Origin: Cunninghamia lanceolata
Lineage: Eukaryota > Streptophyta > Pinopsida > Cupressales > Cupressaceae
NCBI GenBank assembly: GCA_027924645.1
Contig: BSBN01000233.1
Location: 6,466,501-6,530,500 of the forward strand
Length of the DNA stretch: 64,000 nucleotides
Direction of reading: 5' to 3'
Part shown: positions 23,101 to 33,812 of the stretch, piece by piece
Position numbering within the stretch: the stretch's first letter is position 1
Layout: every line of letters begins with the position of its first letter
Position numbers and translations under genes: made by a program
The notes under the pieces: generated by a model
What the model saw: the letters and a program-made list of their open reading frames with translations, nothing else
What the model was told of the DNA's origin: nothing
Database searches by the model: none

Positions 23101-23479
23101 AGTCCTTTGTGAATCTAATGATAACACTACCATTTCTAGAAAAGACAGACATGGTCTTAGGGTCATACCTTGTTACTACAGCTCTCACTAAGTCTGTGCT
23201 TATGAAGACATTAGAGAATATCAATTTGGCCAAGTCTAATGTCAAAGCATGGCAGACTAGGGCTCTGTAGTCACTTCATTTGTGCCAATGCTCAAACAAA
23301 CTCCAAGTAGACATAAGGAGCCTAGCATCTCTACAATCTAGACAAAGGTCATATATTTTATCATTTCTACTGACCTCTTCTAAATTTGTCAAAGGTCTTT
23401 TAGATGAACTAGGACACTAAACCATGATGTCTTCATCAAGGCTACGTTTGGAGGTCGAAGCTTCACTGGACTAACTCAT
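20195..23479 (-). pseudogene. P1: large unrecognised ORF family, decayed
   Basis: One reading frame of about 1,000 codons can be followed from ATG at 23,479 to about 20,471, then in another frame to about 20,195. It is broken by some eight stops but almost no frameshifts. Stops include TAG near 22,739 (expected CAG) and TAA near 22,046. Order on the protein: N-terminal region (RYDPKTMSVFSRNGSVIIR), central region (VRFTWYSLMCDMILFS, MWTYMLDMHF, IYGCEAPPYSLPKFMPRRIG), acidic/basic linker (TPKRAKIIDLETKDKMEVV), coiled-coil-like region (EIKEFKEENKKLNEGME), and a terminal segment (WLPHILEANGTTKDLNKW). P2 inside the gypsy element has the same layout. I do not recognise the family. An uncharacterised domain carried by retroelements or a domesticated relative are both possible. 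Confidence 0.7.
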
Positions 23480-24318
23480 TTTATATTTTATGCAGGCAAC
23501 CTAGGGTTTATGCAATTAATAGCTACCCTAAATTTTTTAGATAATTCTTACAGATAGAAAACAAGTGTCAGAGAGAGACAATGACTTACTGATTTCAAAC
23601 ATCATAGAGGCTTTGAATTGATTCTCTTTACTTGTTCTGATGATTCTGCCACTCACTATGTATCCCAATTGCTTCTTGAAGAATGATAGGAAATAACTTG
23701 AATTGTACCACTCTGTATATTAATGGAGGTCATGGCAACCATAACTCTACTCGTGCCACAGTCGTTTGAAAATATTCATTATTTGCATTTTTGAATTTGG
23801 ACTATTGATCTTTTGTTACCTTTCCTGAAATCTATGGCTTTGATTCACTGACTAGATTTGACAATCATAGTCATCTTGGTTGACAAGTCATCATTCAATG
23901 GGAATGAGCCAAGTATTTAGCATGGAATCGATGCGTGTCACCTCTTTGTAGTGTCGTAGTCAAGGAGGGCCCAGCATATACCTACCACACAATGGTACGA
24001 CATAGCACCCATGCTCCTTTATGATACCTACTTTTTAATTGGTGGATGCCACATGTCTCTATCTTGCCATCTCATGGCAAAAATTCCTTCTAAGAAGTTT
24101 CCCCTATGTTGGCACGCAACCGTTAGATCTAAACACTCAACACTAACATGTGGCTGAGGTATACACTTCACAGGAAAAGGTTACAAGGATAGGTGGCAGC
24201 CTGCATTGCATCACAGCCAGGTATGACATCATCTTGACATGTTCTACGATGGTGTGATTTTCATTTTATAAGACTAGGAATTACTGGTGGGAACAGGTAA
24301 CGACTAGGCTAAGGGGCT
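23480..24318. other. Upstream region of P1; no gene seen
   Basis: No coding frame. It would be the 5' leader or promoter side of P1 (minus strand). ATATT-rich stretches near 23,714 and TTATAAGA near 24,263 are weak TATA candidates. It is cut at 24,319 by insertion of copia C1 and continues at 31,557. Confidence 0.45.
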
Positions 24319-24323
24319 GGTCA
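24319..24323. repeat. Left target-site duplication of C1
   Basis: GGTCA, identical to 31,557-31,561, directly outside the LTR. Confidence 0.9.
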
Positions 24324-25691
24324 TGTTGGACTTAGACCAGACAACTGAGAGGGGGACTGAATAAGTTGTGCCAAAAATTAACCTTTTCTTCCTTTTAATC
24401 TTCTTTCACAATTTGTAAATTGATTAATGATGTAAACATTAAAGCATGAAACAACATCACATAAGTAGAAACATAATCAACACATTTAACACCAAGATTT
24501 TTGACGTGGAAACCTAGTTAAGGGAAAAACCATGATGGGTGTTAGCCCATAAGATTTGTACCCTATTAAAAGTACTTAAAAGGAATAGGAAGGCACTTGC
24601 CTTTGGGCTCACTATCTAGAGCTTACTGCTCAAAAGAGAGGCTCACTACCTACAACAAATTTTAGTTTAACACAGAAAGAATTAACTGAGAAATAACATC
24701 TACTTCATGCCTAGTTCAGCTTCATTGAATGCTCATAAAACTTTTGTTCTTCTTCCAAACTCTTCTTCACTAACTTTTCAGTCTATTCTACTTTTGCTCT
24801 TCTACTCCTCTTCTTTGCTATGCTCCTGATCCTTTCTTTGGATTTATTATTTTCTCTCAAGGATGATTTTCCATGACTTAGCTACACTCCTTTATATGCT
24901 TCATCAACCTTGGAATAAACATAAAGGTTGGCACACCAAACATATTACTTAATGCTAATCACTAAGTTGTTGGCCAAACATTGCTAAGACTTGAATCTTC
25001 TTTCAGCAACACACCACACTCTAGAGAATTGCTTCTGGAAGATCTGCAATATGCTTGAATCATCTGGTCGACCAGGACTGGGAAGAACAACAACACCAAG
25101 AAGGAAATCTTCACCAACAAGCTCAAACTTCAATGCAAACCTCCAACATAGTAGTCACATGATCCAGAGACCTCCACAAGCATAATGAATTCAACAAAAA
25201 CATCCGCACTCCTTCAAGTCATTAGGATCACTTGCATCTTCATCCATAACCTCAAGAATACTATCTACCATGACTATCATCTTAGAAAGATTGCTTGTGG
25301 ACCTCCAATCCATGAACCACTTGAATGGATAATACACACTAACTTCCCAAACATGCCTCTAGATCCGTAGATCATTATTTGACATATCCAGAAGGATCTG
25401 GACCACTTCTTTGTTGCTCTATCTCTTCTGAATACTGTAAAACTGGTTCTTCTCAGATGGCCATAGTTTCTTCAAATCTTCATGCAGACCTCTCAAATCT
25501 TGACTGGAGATACTTCACACAATCCTCTATACTACCGTATGATCCACATCCATTAATCTTTATTAGTTTTCTCAATATCCTCAACATTCCAGTCTTCTAG
25601 TCAAATAATAAGATAGGATTCAGTTGACACCAATGACAACAAAAATATGTTGACATCAATGACAACATCGATTAGGCACATATTTGAAATA
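24324..25691 (-). repeat. 3' LTR of C1
   Basis: 1,368 bp, starting TGTTGGAC on the plus strand. By eye it differs from the other LTR at roughly one base in twenty over the first 260 bases. It has extra segments near 24,610-24,630 and 25,015-25,050 that the 5' LTR lacks. This marks an old insertion. Confidence 0.9.
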
Positions 25692-25692
25692 A

Positions 25693-25704
25693 TCTCCCCC
25701 TTTG
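25693..25704 (-). promoter_or_regulatory. Polypurine tract of C1
   Basis: Read on the minus strand this is AAAGGGGGAGA directly before the 3' LTR, the usual plus-strand primer site of this copia family. Confidence 0.8.
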
Positions 25705-26039
25705 TCATTGATTGCAACATATGATGTGAAAAATTGATTCAACCATCAAGACAAGAGCTTCTCCCCCTTTCTCTTATCACTTCTGTAACCACTATCTTCA
25801 CTGCTCCCCCTTTCACCAGCAACTAGTTTTTCACATGACTTCTCTCCCCCTTTAACATCAATGGCAAATGACACATATTTGTAGTCTTTTCTCCTTAGTT
25901 TTGTTTCATATCAAACTCAAAAACTACATGTAGACTACTCCCCCTAAGTAGTAGTTCCTTAACATCAATCCAGATCACAAGATATGACTATGAATTCCAC
26001 CGGACGGATGCACTCTCGTGCATCTTAATTCTGATTAGG

Positions 26040-27480
26040 AGGGGTAATAACCCCTAACTTCTCTCTGAGATACTCAAAAGTATCCTTAGGAAGAGGCTTA
26101 GTGAAAATATCCACAATTTGATCCTTTGAGGACACAAACTCCAACTAGACTTCATTCTAATTTACCTACTCTCTCAAGAAATGAAACTTGATGGATATAT
26201 GCTTTGTCTTTGAATGCAACACCAGATTCTTTGAGATACTTATTGCACTTGAATTATCATAGAAGATTGTGACAGGCTCCTCAAACACAATTTTGATGTC
26301 CTTCAACATTTACTTCATCCACAAGACTTGAGTACAATTGTTTACTACTGATATATACTCAGCCTCTGTTGTAGATAGGGAAATTACCTCCTGCTTTTTA
26401 CTTAGCCAAGAAACCAATCTACTTCCCAAGAAGAATGCACCACCACTAGTGCTTTCTGTCATCCACATCTCCTACCCAATCAAGATCTATATATGCATGA
26501 AGAGTGAAGTTATTATCCTTTGGATACCATAATCCATAATCAATTATCCCTTGGAGATATCTAAAAATTCTTTTGACTACTACAACATGAGATTCTTTAG
26601 GATCGGCTTGGAATCTAGCGACAAGTCCAACTACATTCATGATATTAGGTCTGGTCTGAGTCAGATAGAGCAGTCCTCCAATCATTAATCTATACCTTTT
26701 CTGATTTGTCTTAGGGGAGTCATCATCTTTACTCAACTTACATCCGGTTACCATAGGCGTACCTATTGGATTTGAATCTTCCATTCCAAACTTCTTCAAC
26801 AATTCTTTCACATACTTAGACTGAGATATATAAAGATACCTTTGTCTGATTGATTGATTTGCAGACCTAAGAAGAAGTTCATTTCACCAAACATGGACAT
26901 CTCAAATTCACTTTGCATCTGATCAACAAATGTTTTGCACATACTCTCATTTCCACCAAAAATGATGTCAACAAATACCTCAATAATCAGAATATATCAT
27001 GATCAATCTTGAAATAGAGGTTACTGTAAGTAGTGCCTTTGCTATAATCTAGCTTTAGGAAATACTTATCTAATCTTGCATACCAGGCTCTTAGAGATTG
27101 TTTGAGTCCATACAATGCTTTCCTAAATCTACAGACCATGTCTCCCTCATCAGAGAACTGAAATCCTTCCAATTGTTCAATGTAGACTTCTTCTTCTAGC
27201 TCTCCATTTAGAAATGCAGACTTGACATCCATCTGATAGACTTTAAAATATTTATAAGCAGCAAAAGAAAGAAACAATCTAACTGCCTCTATTCTTGCCA
27301 CCGGAGCAAAAGTTTCTTCAAAATCAATTCCTTCTACTTGAGAATATCCTTTGAATACCAACCTTGCTTTATTTCTTACAACTTCACCTTCTACATTTAG
27401 CTTGTTCTAGAAGACCCATTTAGTTCCAATCACATTTTTGTCCTCAGGTCTAGAAACAAGATCCCAAGTGTGATTCTTTT
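26040..27480 (-). pseudogene. C1 reverse transcriptase and RNase H
   Basis: The reverse transcriptase starts with [20 protein letters not shown] and [20 protein letters not shown] (27,361-27,150), then [14 protein letters not shown] frameshift near 26,996 precedes the catalytic site. In the restored reading only one Asp codon remains where this family has VDD (about 26,965), so catalysis is lost. RT continues with LKKFGMEDSNPIGTPMVTG (about 26,800). RNase H has IDLDWVGDVDDRKH (about 26,450), then a frameshift, and ends near 26,070 with IVDIFTKPLPKDTF. Several TAG stops interrupt it. Confidence 0.9.
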
Positions 27481-29279
27481 CAATTTTCATTAATTCTTCT
27501 TCCATTGCCTTTATCTAGTTTTCATCTTTGCAGGCTTCACTTACTATTTTTGGTTCAATATTTGAGATCAGACAAATCTCTTCTTGATCTTCAACAATTC
27601 TTCTTCTAGTTTAGACACCTTTATTTCCGTCTCCTATAATTTGATCTTCAAGATGATTCATCCTTACATACCTAGGAGTTTTGGGAATTGTTTGAGCTTC
27701 TATTTCTTGAGCTTGTTCTTCAACTTCTATACTATCTTCTTGAAATATAGGTTTTCTGGATTAATCTAGACCTAGATCTGAGTTTGCACTTGCCTTTCTG
27801 GACTTGAATTTTCATCTTGATCATTTGAATCATATCCACAAGATCTGGAATGTCTTTCTTTGCTCTCATCAACTTTGACATTAGCACTTTCAACAATCTT
27901 TTTCAACCTCTTGTTAAAGCACTAGTATGCTTTGCTTTGAGTAGAGTAACCTAGAAAAATTTCTTCATCACTTCTTACTTCAAACTTGCTTATATCCTCA
28001 TCTCTTTTGATATAGCATTTACTACCAAAAACTCTGAAGTATCATATAGTAGGAGGATGACCAAACCATAGTTCATAAGGTGTCTTACCAGATTTTCCTT
28101 TGATCTACACCCAGTTAAGAGTGTAGACAATAGTACTCATAGCTTTTCTCCAATAAACTTGAGGAACATTTGTTTCCATCATCATGGTCCTAGTAGCTTC
28201 TTGAATGGTCTGGTTCTTTCTTTCCACAACTCCATTTTGCTGAGGAGTCCTAGGAGTAGATAACTATCTTTTAATTCCATGCTTTTCACAAAATGAATCA
28301 AACTCACTAGAGGTAAATTCTCCACCTTTGTCAAATCTCTAACACTTTATCTTCACACCAATCTCATTTTTCACCATAACTTTGAATACCTTGAATTTGT
28401 CAAGAGATTCTATTTTTTCTTTTAAGAAGGTTACCCACATCATCTGGGAGTAATAATCAATCAGCAACATAAAATATCTGTCTCCTTGCACACTCCTAAT
28501 TCTAGCAGGACCACATAGAATAGTATGCACAAGTTTCAACCATTCACTTGAAAATTGTTCTTTACTTTTGAATGAAATTTTGTTCTATTTGCCCAATTGA
28601 CATTGTCTACATATGTTATCAGGTTTCATAAGTTTTGGAAGATCTCTTACAGCTTGAGTAGAACTTATCTTGACAATGTTATCAAAATTTACATGACACA
28701 TCCTCCTAAGCCATAACCAACTTTGATCTGTCTGAGCAATCAAACAACTTTTGCCAGAACTACTTAAATGAAAGATGTTACCTCTAGTTTGAGTACCAGA
28801 TGCAATTTCAGTTCCAGAGCTTTCCATGATCTTGCATTTTCCATCCTTGAATTGGATATCATAACCCTTATGAACCAACTGTCCAACATTGAGAAGATTA
28901 TGCTTCATTCCTTCCACATATAGAACATCATTAGTGTTATTCTTTCCATCAAAAGAGATGGATCCTTTGCCACAAATTCTACTAGCTGAGTTGTCTCCAA
29001 ATTTCACAATTCCACCTTCATATTTTTCAAAGCTTACAAACTTACTTTTATCATAAGTCATATGATGAGAACATCCACTATCAATCACCCATTCATCCTT
29101 TTCAACAACCTGAGCAGCCAAGGCACTTTCCACATTTGTATAGCTAGCAGATTTAGTAGACACCGAATCTTCTTCCTTGATAGCAATGAACACCCAATCA
29201 TCTTTAGTGGAACCTCCCTGATCAAATTCATCATTTGTGACTCCTTCTCTAGTTTCTTGGACATAGTAATATTTTTTCT
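27481..29279 (-). pseudogene. C1 protease and integrase with linker
   Basis: The protease motif WVIDSGCSHHMT lies near 29,080 in a 202-codon open stretch. The pre-integrase HHCC region follows (LRRMCHVNFDN, ICRQCQLGK), then TAG at 28,584 where QLGKQ is expected. The integrase core keeps LVHTILCGP, RFDKGGEF (TAG just before, near 28,341) and TPQQNGVVERKN. Its first catalytic Asp is lost (HTI in place of HTD). The C-terminal part GYSTQSKAY ends near 27,935. The linker to reverse transcriptase is acidic and heavily interrupted. Confidence 0.9.
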
Positions 29280-30189
29280 AACCTTTATATCTGTTAGGGT
29301 TTGGTTTTGAGAACCTCTCTAGACATCTTGAGGCAAAGTGACCAATCTTATTACAAGAAAAACATTTGAGTGGAAACTTTCCTTCATATTTACCAGATCC
29401 TCTTGGTATTCTTTTGGGAACAAGAGCTTCAAGATCTACAATCTCAATTTCATCTTTTTCAAGATCCTTCCTTGTCTTCACAAATCAGTTTGATCTTTCT
29501 GAAGAACTTTCACCTTGATCATATCTTTGCTTTCCATATACACTGGCCTTAAATGTAGATTTAGACTTAGGGAGAGAATCACCAAACTCACTCATTTCAA
29601 ATGCTGAAAGCTTACCAACTAATTGATCTCTTGTGATAGTTGTTACTATCCTGATTTATTCAATTTCTACATCTTTATGCTTGTATGTTGTAGGTAAGGA
29701 TCTAAGCACTTTGGTAACAATTTCTGATTCTTCCAATACTCTACCTACATTTCTGATACTGGTCACAAGTTCATTTACTTTTTGCATGTAGGAAGCAATG
29801 TTTTCATCTTCCCTCATTACCAATATTTTGTATTTATCCTTTAGGCTTTGTAGCTTGGCACATTTAACATATTTGTCACCTTCATACAAATTTTCTAGCT
29901 TTTTCTAGATTTCATGGATAGTTTTCAAATCTAGGACATTTGCCAATTCTGTATCAGATAGGGCACTCAATAAAGCTTCTTTGACTCAAATATTGCATTC
30001 ATCTTCCCTGAGTTCATCTAGAGTAGTAGGGCCATTCTTCATAATCTTATACTCATTCTTTGTTATCATCCAAAAGTCATTACCAATACATTCCAAATGA
30101 CACTGCATGCGTACCTTCCAAAGGGAGTAATTTGTTCCATCAAATCTCAGACTTTCCTTCTTACAAGTTGACATCTTGGATCTCCTCAA
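29280..30189 (-). pseudogene. C1 gag
   Basis: ATG at 30,189 is about 30 bases from the primer site. The capsid region reads FDGTNYSLWKVRMQCHLE, then ENLYEGDKYVKCAKLQSLKD and MREDENIASYMQKVNELV, typical of the UBN2-type copia gag. The zinc knuckle CFSCNKIGHFASRC (about 29,320-29,365) has all four ligands. Stops near 29,985 and 29,655 and a frameshift break the frame. Confidence 0.88.
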
Positions 30190-30215
30190 GTGGTCAAGCG
30201 TCTTTTAGAGATCTA

Positions 30216-30229
30216 GCTTTGATACCAAT
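30216..30229 (-). promoter_or_regulatory. Primer binding site of C1
   Basis: On the minus strand, ATTGGTATCAAAGC follows the 5' LTR directly. It resembles the TGGTATCAGAGC complement of initiator methionine tRNA with one change. Confidence 0.8.
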
Positions 30230-31556
30230 TGTTGGAATTAGATTGGACAACTGAGAGGGGGGGTGAATCAATTGTCCTAAAAATTAACCTTTTATTCCTT
30301 TTAGTCTTCTTCCACAATTTGCAAATTGATTAATGATGTAAACATTAAAGTATGAAACAACATCACATAAGCAGAAACATAATCAACACATTTAACACCA
30401 AGATTTTTGACGTGGAAACCTAGTTAAGGGAAAAACCATGGTGGGTGTTAGCCCACAAGATTTGTACCCTATTAAAAGTACTTAAAAGGAATGGGAAGGC
30501 ACTTGCCTTTGGGCTCACTGCTCAAAAGAGAGGCTCATTACCTACAAGAAATTTTAGTTTAACACAAAAAGAATTAATTGAGAAATAGCATCTACTTCAT
30601 GCCTCATTTAGTTTCTTGAATGCTCATAAAACTTCTGTTCTTCTTCCAAACTCTTCTTCACTAAATTTTCACTCTATTATGCTTTTGCTCTTCTACTCTT
30701 CCTCTTCTTTTCTCTGCTCCTAATCCTTTCTTTGGATTTATTATTTTTGCTCAAGGATGATTTCCCATGACTCAGCTACACTCCTTTATATGCTTCATCA
30801 ACCTTGGAATAAACATCAAGGTCAGCATACCAAACATCTTACTTAATGTGAATCACTAAGCTGTCATTCAAACATTGCTAAGACTTGAATCTTCTTTCAG
30901 CAACACATCCGTAATTTGCTTGAATCATCTAGTTAGCTAGGACTGGGAAGAACAACAACACCAAGAAGGAAATCTTCACCAAAAAGATCAAACTTCAATG
31001 CAAACCTCCAACACAGTAGTCACATGATCCAAAGATCTCCATAAGCATAATAAATTCAACAAAAACATCCACACTCCTCCAGGTCATCAGGATCACTTGC
31101 ATCTTCATTCAAAACCTCAAGAATACTATCTATCATGACTGCCATCTTAGAAAGATTGCTTGCGGACCCCCAAACCATGAACCACTTGAATGGATGATAC
31201 ACACTGACTTCCCAAACATGCCTCTAGATCTGCAAATCATTATTTGACATATCCAGGAGGATACAGACCACTTCTTTGTCGCCTTGTCTCTTTTGAATAC
31301 TGCAAAACTAGGTTTTCTCAGACGGCCATAGTTTCTTCAAATCTTCATCTGGACCTCTCAAATTCTAACTAGAGCTACTTCACACAATCCTCTATATTGC
31401 CTTATGATCCGTATCCATTGATCTTTATTAATTTTCTCAATATCCTCAACATTCCAGTCTTCTAGTCAGGCAACAAGATAGGATGCAGTTGACACCAATG
31501 GTAACAAGAATATGTTGACATCAATGACAACACTGATTAGGCACATATTTGCAATA
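30230..31556 (-). repeat. 5' LTR of C1
   Basis: 1,327 bp, plus-strand text TGTTGGAA to TTTGCAATA. The outer end reads TA where TG is expected on the minus strand, a simple C-to-T type change. It pairs with 24,324-25,691. Confidence 0.9.
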
Positions 31557-31561
31557 GGTCA
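31557..31561. repeat. Right target-site duplication of C1
   Basis: GGTCA, identical to 24,319-24,323. Confidence 0.9.
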
Positions 31562-32089
31562 ACCCACAGACATCAAGACTTAAGGTTGTGACTTAACGGA
31601 TTGACAACCAACAACAAAGGGTCAACACAAGAACATAACAATGGATTAATTTTTTCTATAAATCTTTAAACCCTACTCCTAAAATAGTAAAAGAAAATTG
31701 GATTTTGGAAATATATACAAGAATAAGGATTCTAGATGTTTCTTAGGAATGTAAAATTAAAGGCATTGCATTGTTTCCAACAAATGCAAAGCACAAAATC
31801 TCAAAATAAAAAATCAATCTTTTTTTATCCTAAACATAGGCATGGAAATTGCAAGTTCAAAAAAATGTAGGGAAATAAATCATACCCTATAATAGAAGAT
31901 TTAAGTCCAATCCTAGATTTAATTAAACTTTAAAGTACAAGGAGTTGAGAGTAGAAAAAAATATTGAGATATTAAGGAATTAAGATAGAGAAATGAAATA
32001 GTTGAGAAGAAATACAAAACTTATTTGATCTTTTTAGCATGATGTCAAATGTGAAGTGTGTGATTAACTAATGCATTATGAAAAAAAGA
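31562..32089. other. No gene; second copy of a dispersed repeat
   Basis: The first 100 bases continue the sequence interrupted by C1. From about 31,665 it repeats short blocks also found at 19,499 and 19,842. No coding frame. Confidence 0.5.
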
Positions 32090-33440
32090 ATGCTATCTCT
32101 CTCTCTCTCTCTCTTTCTCTCTCTAACCTATCTACCTCCTAGTTAAATCATTTTCCTATCTTTCCTAGCTAGTTTTCCTTTTCCTTTCCAATTTCCCTTT
32201 AGATCCCACCTAAGAAACCCTAAACCTCTAAACCTTAAATAATGCCCCTAAATCCTAAACCCTAACCCCTAACCCCTAAAACATATATAAACCCTTAATA
32301 ATGCCCCTAAGCCTTGAGCCCTAACCCCTAACCCCTAAACCTGAGAAACCCTAAACTCCTAAATCCTAAACCCTAGCAAACCCCTAAACTCTAAACACTA
32401 AACCCAAGCAACCCTAAACCTCTATCTCCCTATCTCCCTATCTCTATCATTCCTCTACTTCTCAATCTCTCTCCCTATGTCTTTGGCCATGTCCCTCACT
32501 CTCCATATCCCTATCTCTTCTGGCTATGTCTTTGGCCATGTACCTCACTCTCTATATCTTCCTATTGGTCCTCTCTCTCTAAACACTAAACCCTAAACCT
32601 CTAAACACTAATTAACTATAAACCCTAAATAATGCTTCTAAACCTTAACCCCTAACCCCTAAACCCTAAGCCTAGGAAACCCTAAACCCCTATCTCCCTA
32701 TCTCTATCATCCTTAGTCTACCTCTCAATCCTTCTCCCTATCTCTCTAGATATCTCACTCACTCTCTATCTCCTTATCTCTCCCCTCTACGTCTCCTCTA
32801 TCTCTACCTATCTATCTCCTCTCTCTCTCTCTCTTTATCTAACTATCTCCAAACCCAAGCAACCCTAAACCCCAAACCCCTAAACCATAAATCCAAGAAA
32901 CACTAAACCCAATCTATCTCCCTATCTCTCCCCTATCTCCCTATCTCTATCATACCTCTACGTCTCAATAATCTCTCTCCCTATGTCCATAGCCATGTAC
33001 CTCATTCTCTATCTCCCTATCTCTCTCCACAATCCCCTGTATATCTCCCTATCATTCCGCTCTCTATAAACCCTAAACCCTAAACCTTTAAAAATGAACC
33101 CCTAACCCCTAAACAATAAACCCTAAACCCTAAATTATAATGCCCCTAAATCCTAGCCCCTAAACCCAAGAAATCCTAAACCCCTAAACCAAGTAACCGT
33201 AAACCTCTCTCCCTATCTCTCCCCTCTCTCCTTATTGCCTTTGTCCCTCTATCTCTCAATCTCTCTCCCTATCTCTTTGGCCATATCCCTCACTCTCTAT
33301 CTCCCTATCTCTCCCCTCGATCTCCTCTATATTTCCCTATTGGTCCTCTATCTCTCTCTAAACCCTAAACCCTAAACCTCTAAACCTTAACCCCTAACCC
33401 AAAAACCATAAACCCTAAAGCCTAAATAATACTCCTAGAC
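32090..33440. repeat. Degenerate telomere-like and pyrimidine satellite
   Basis: A 1.3-kb compound repeat. Tracts of CCCTAAA and its variants (ACCCCTAA, AACCCTAA) alternate with CTCTATCTCCCTATCTC tracts. It starts with a CT microsatellite (about 32,096-32,121). All telomere-like copies face the same way. Plant telomeres are CCCTAAA/TTTAGGG, but the degeneracy and interleaving show an interstitial satellite, not a chromosome end. It lies just inside the subterminal region of the CACTA end at 33,809. Confidence 0.9.
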
Positions 33441-33449
33441 CCAAGTAAC

Positions 33450-33660
33450 CATATATTAAGTGCCAAATTAGGTGCTACATTTGGTACTAAACTATGCACT
33501 AAGTTAGGCGCTAAATCAGGTGCTAAAGTAGGCGCTAAAGTAGGCATTAAAAAGGTGCTAAAATAGGCATTAAGTAGGTACTAAAGTAGGTGTTAAAGTA
33601 GGCGCTAAAGTAGGCACTAAAATGGGTGCTAATTAGTGCTAGAATTAGCACCTACTTGAT
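33450..33660. repeat. CACTA subterminal repeats
   Basis: Short words such as TAGGCGCTAAAG, TAGGTGCTAAA and TAGGCACTAAA repeat about every 12-20 bases, roughly a dozen times. Short repeated motifs of this sort, near the end, are where CACTA accessory transposases bind. Confidence 0.8.
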
Positions 33661-33796
33661 CTAATCAGTGCAAAAAACACCAAAAATAGTGCCATCCTGA
33701 TAAATAGCGATGGCTTTTTAAAAAAATTGGAGAAAAGTACATTAAAATAGTGGGTGGAAGAAAAAAATGGAGCAAAAAAGGGAGCTAATCATTACT

Positions 33797-33809
33797 ATTT
33801 GTTGTAGTG
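33797..33809 (-). mobile_element. Terminal inverted repeat end of a CACTA element
   Basis: Read on the minus strand this is CACTACAACAAAT, the classic CACTA terminus. It sits exactly where copia C2 is interrupted, with subterminal repeats on its inner side. The matching left terminus was not found in the window. Confidence 0.85.
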
Positions 33810-33812
33810 TTA
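33810..33812. repeat. 3-bp target site of the CACTA element
   Basis: TTA directly outside the terminus. CACTA elements duplicate 3 bp. Together with the next bases it restores the copia reading FTKPLP. The other copy is not visible. Confidence 0.6.

Larger units (their letters stand above)
24324..31556 (-). mobile_element. Complete copia element C1 with two LTRs
   Basis: A 7.2-kb element on the minus strand with 5' LTR 30,230-31,556, primer binding site, gag, protease, integrase, reverse transcriptase, RNase H, polypurine tract and 3' LTR 24,324-25,691. The 5-bp duplication GGTCA lies at 24,319-24,323 and 31,557-31,561. The order gag-PR-INT-RT-RH is copia. The protease segment DSGCSHHMT and LTR text (GACAACTGAGAGGGGG) relate it to C2, C4 and C5, which look Tork/TAR-like. 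Stops, mostly TAG, and frameshifts make it non-autonomous. Confidence 0.96.

Noticed and set aside
32210..33430. A true telomere
   Set aside because: The CCCTAAA units are degenerate, mixed with other repeats and flanked on both sides by transposons.
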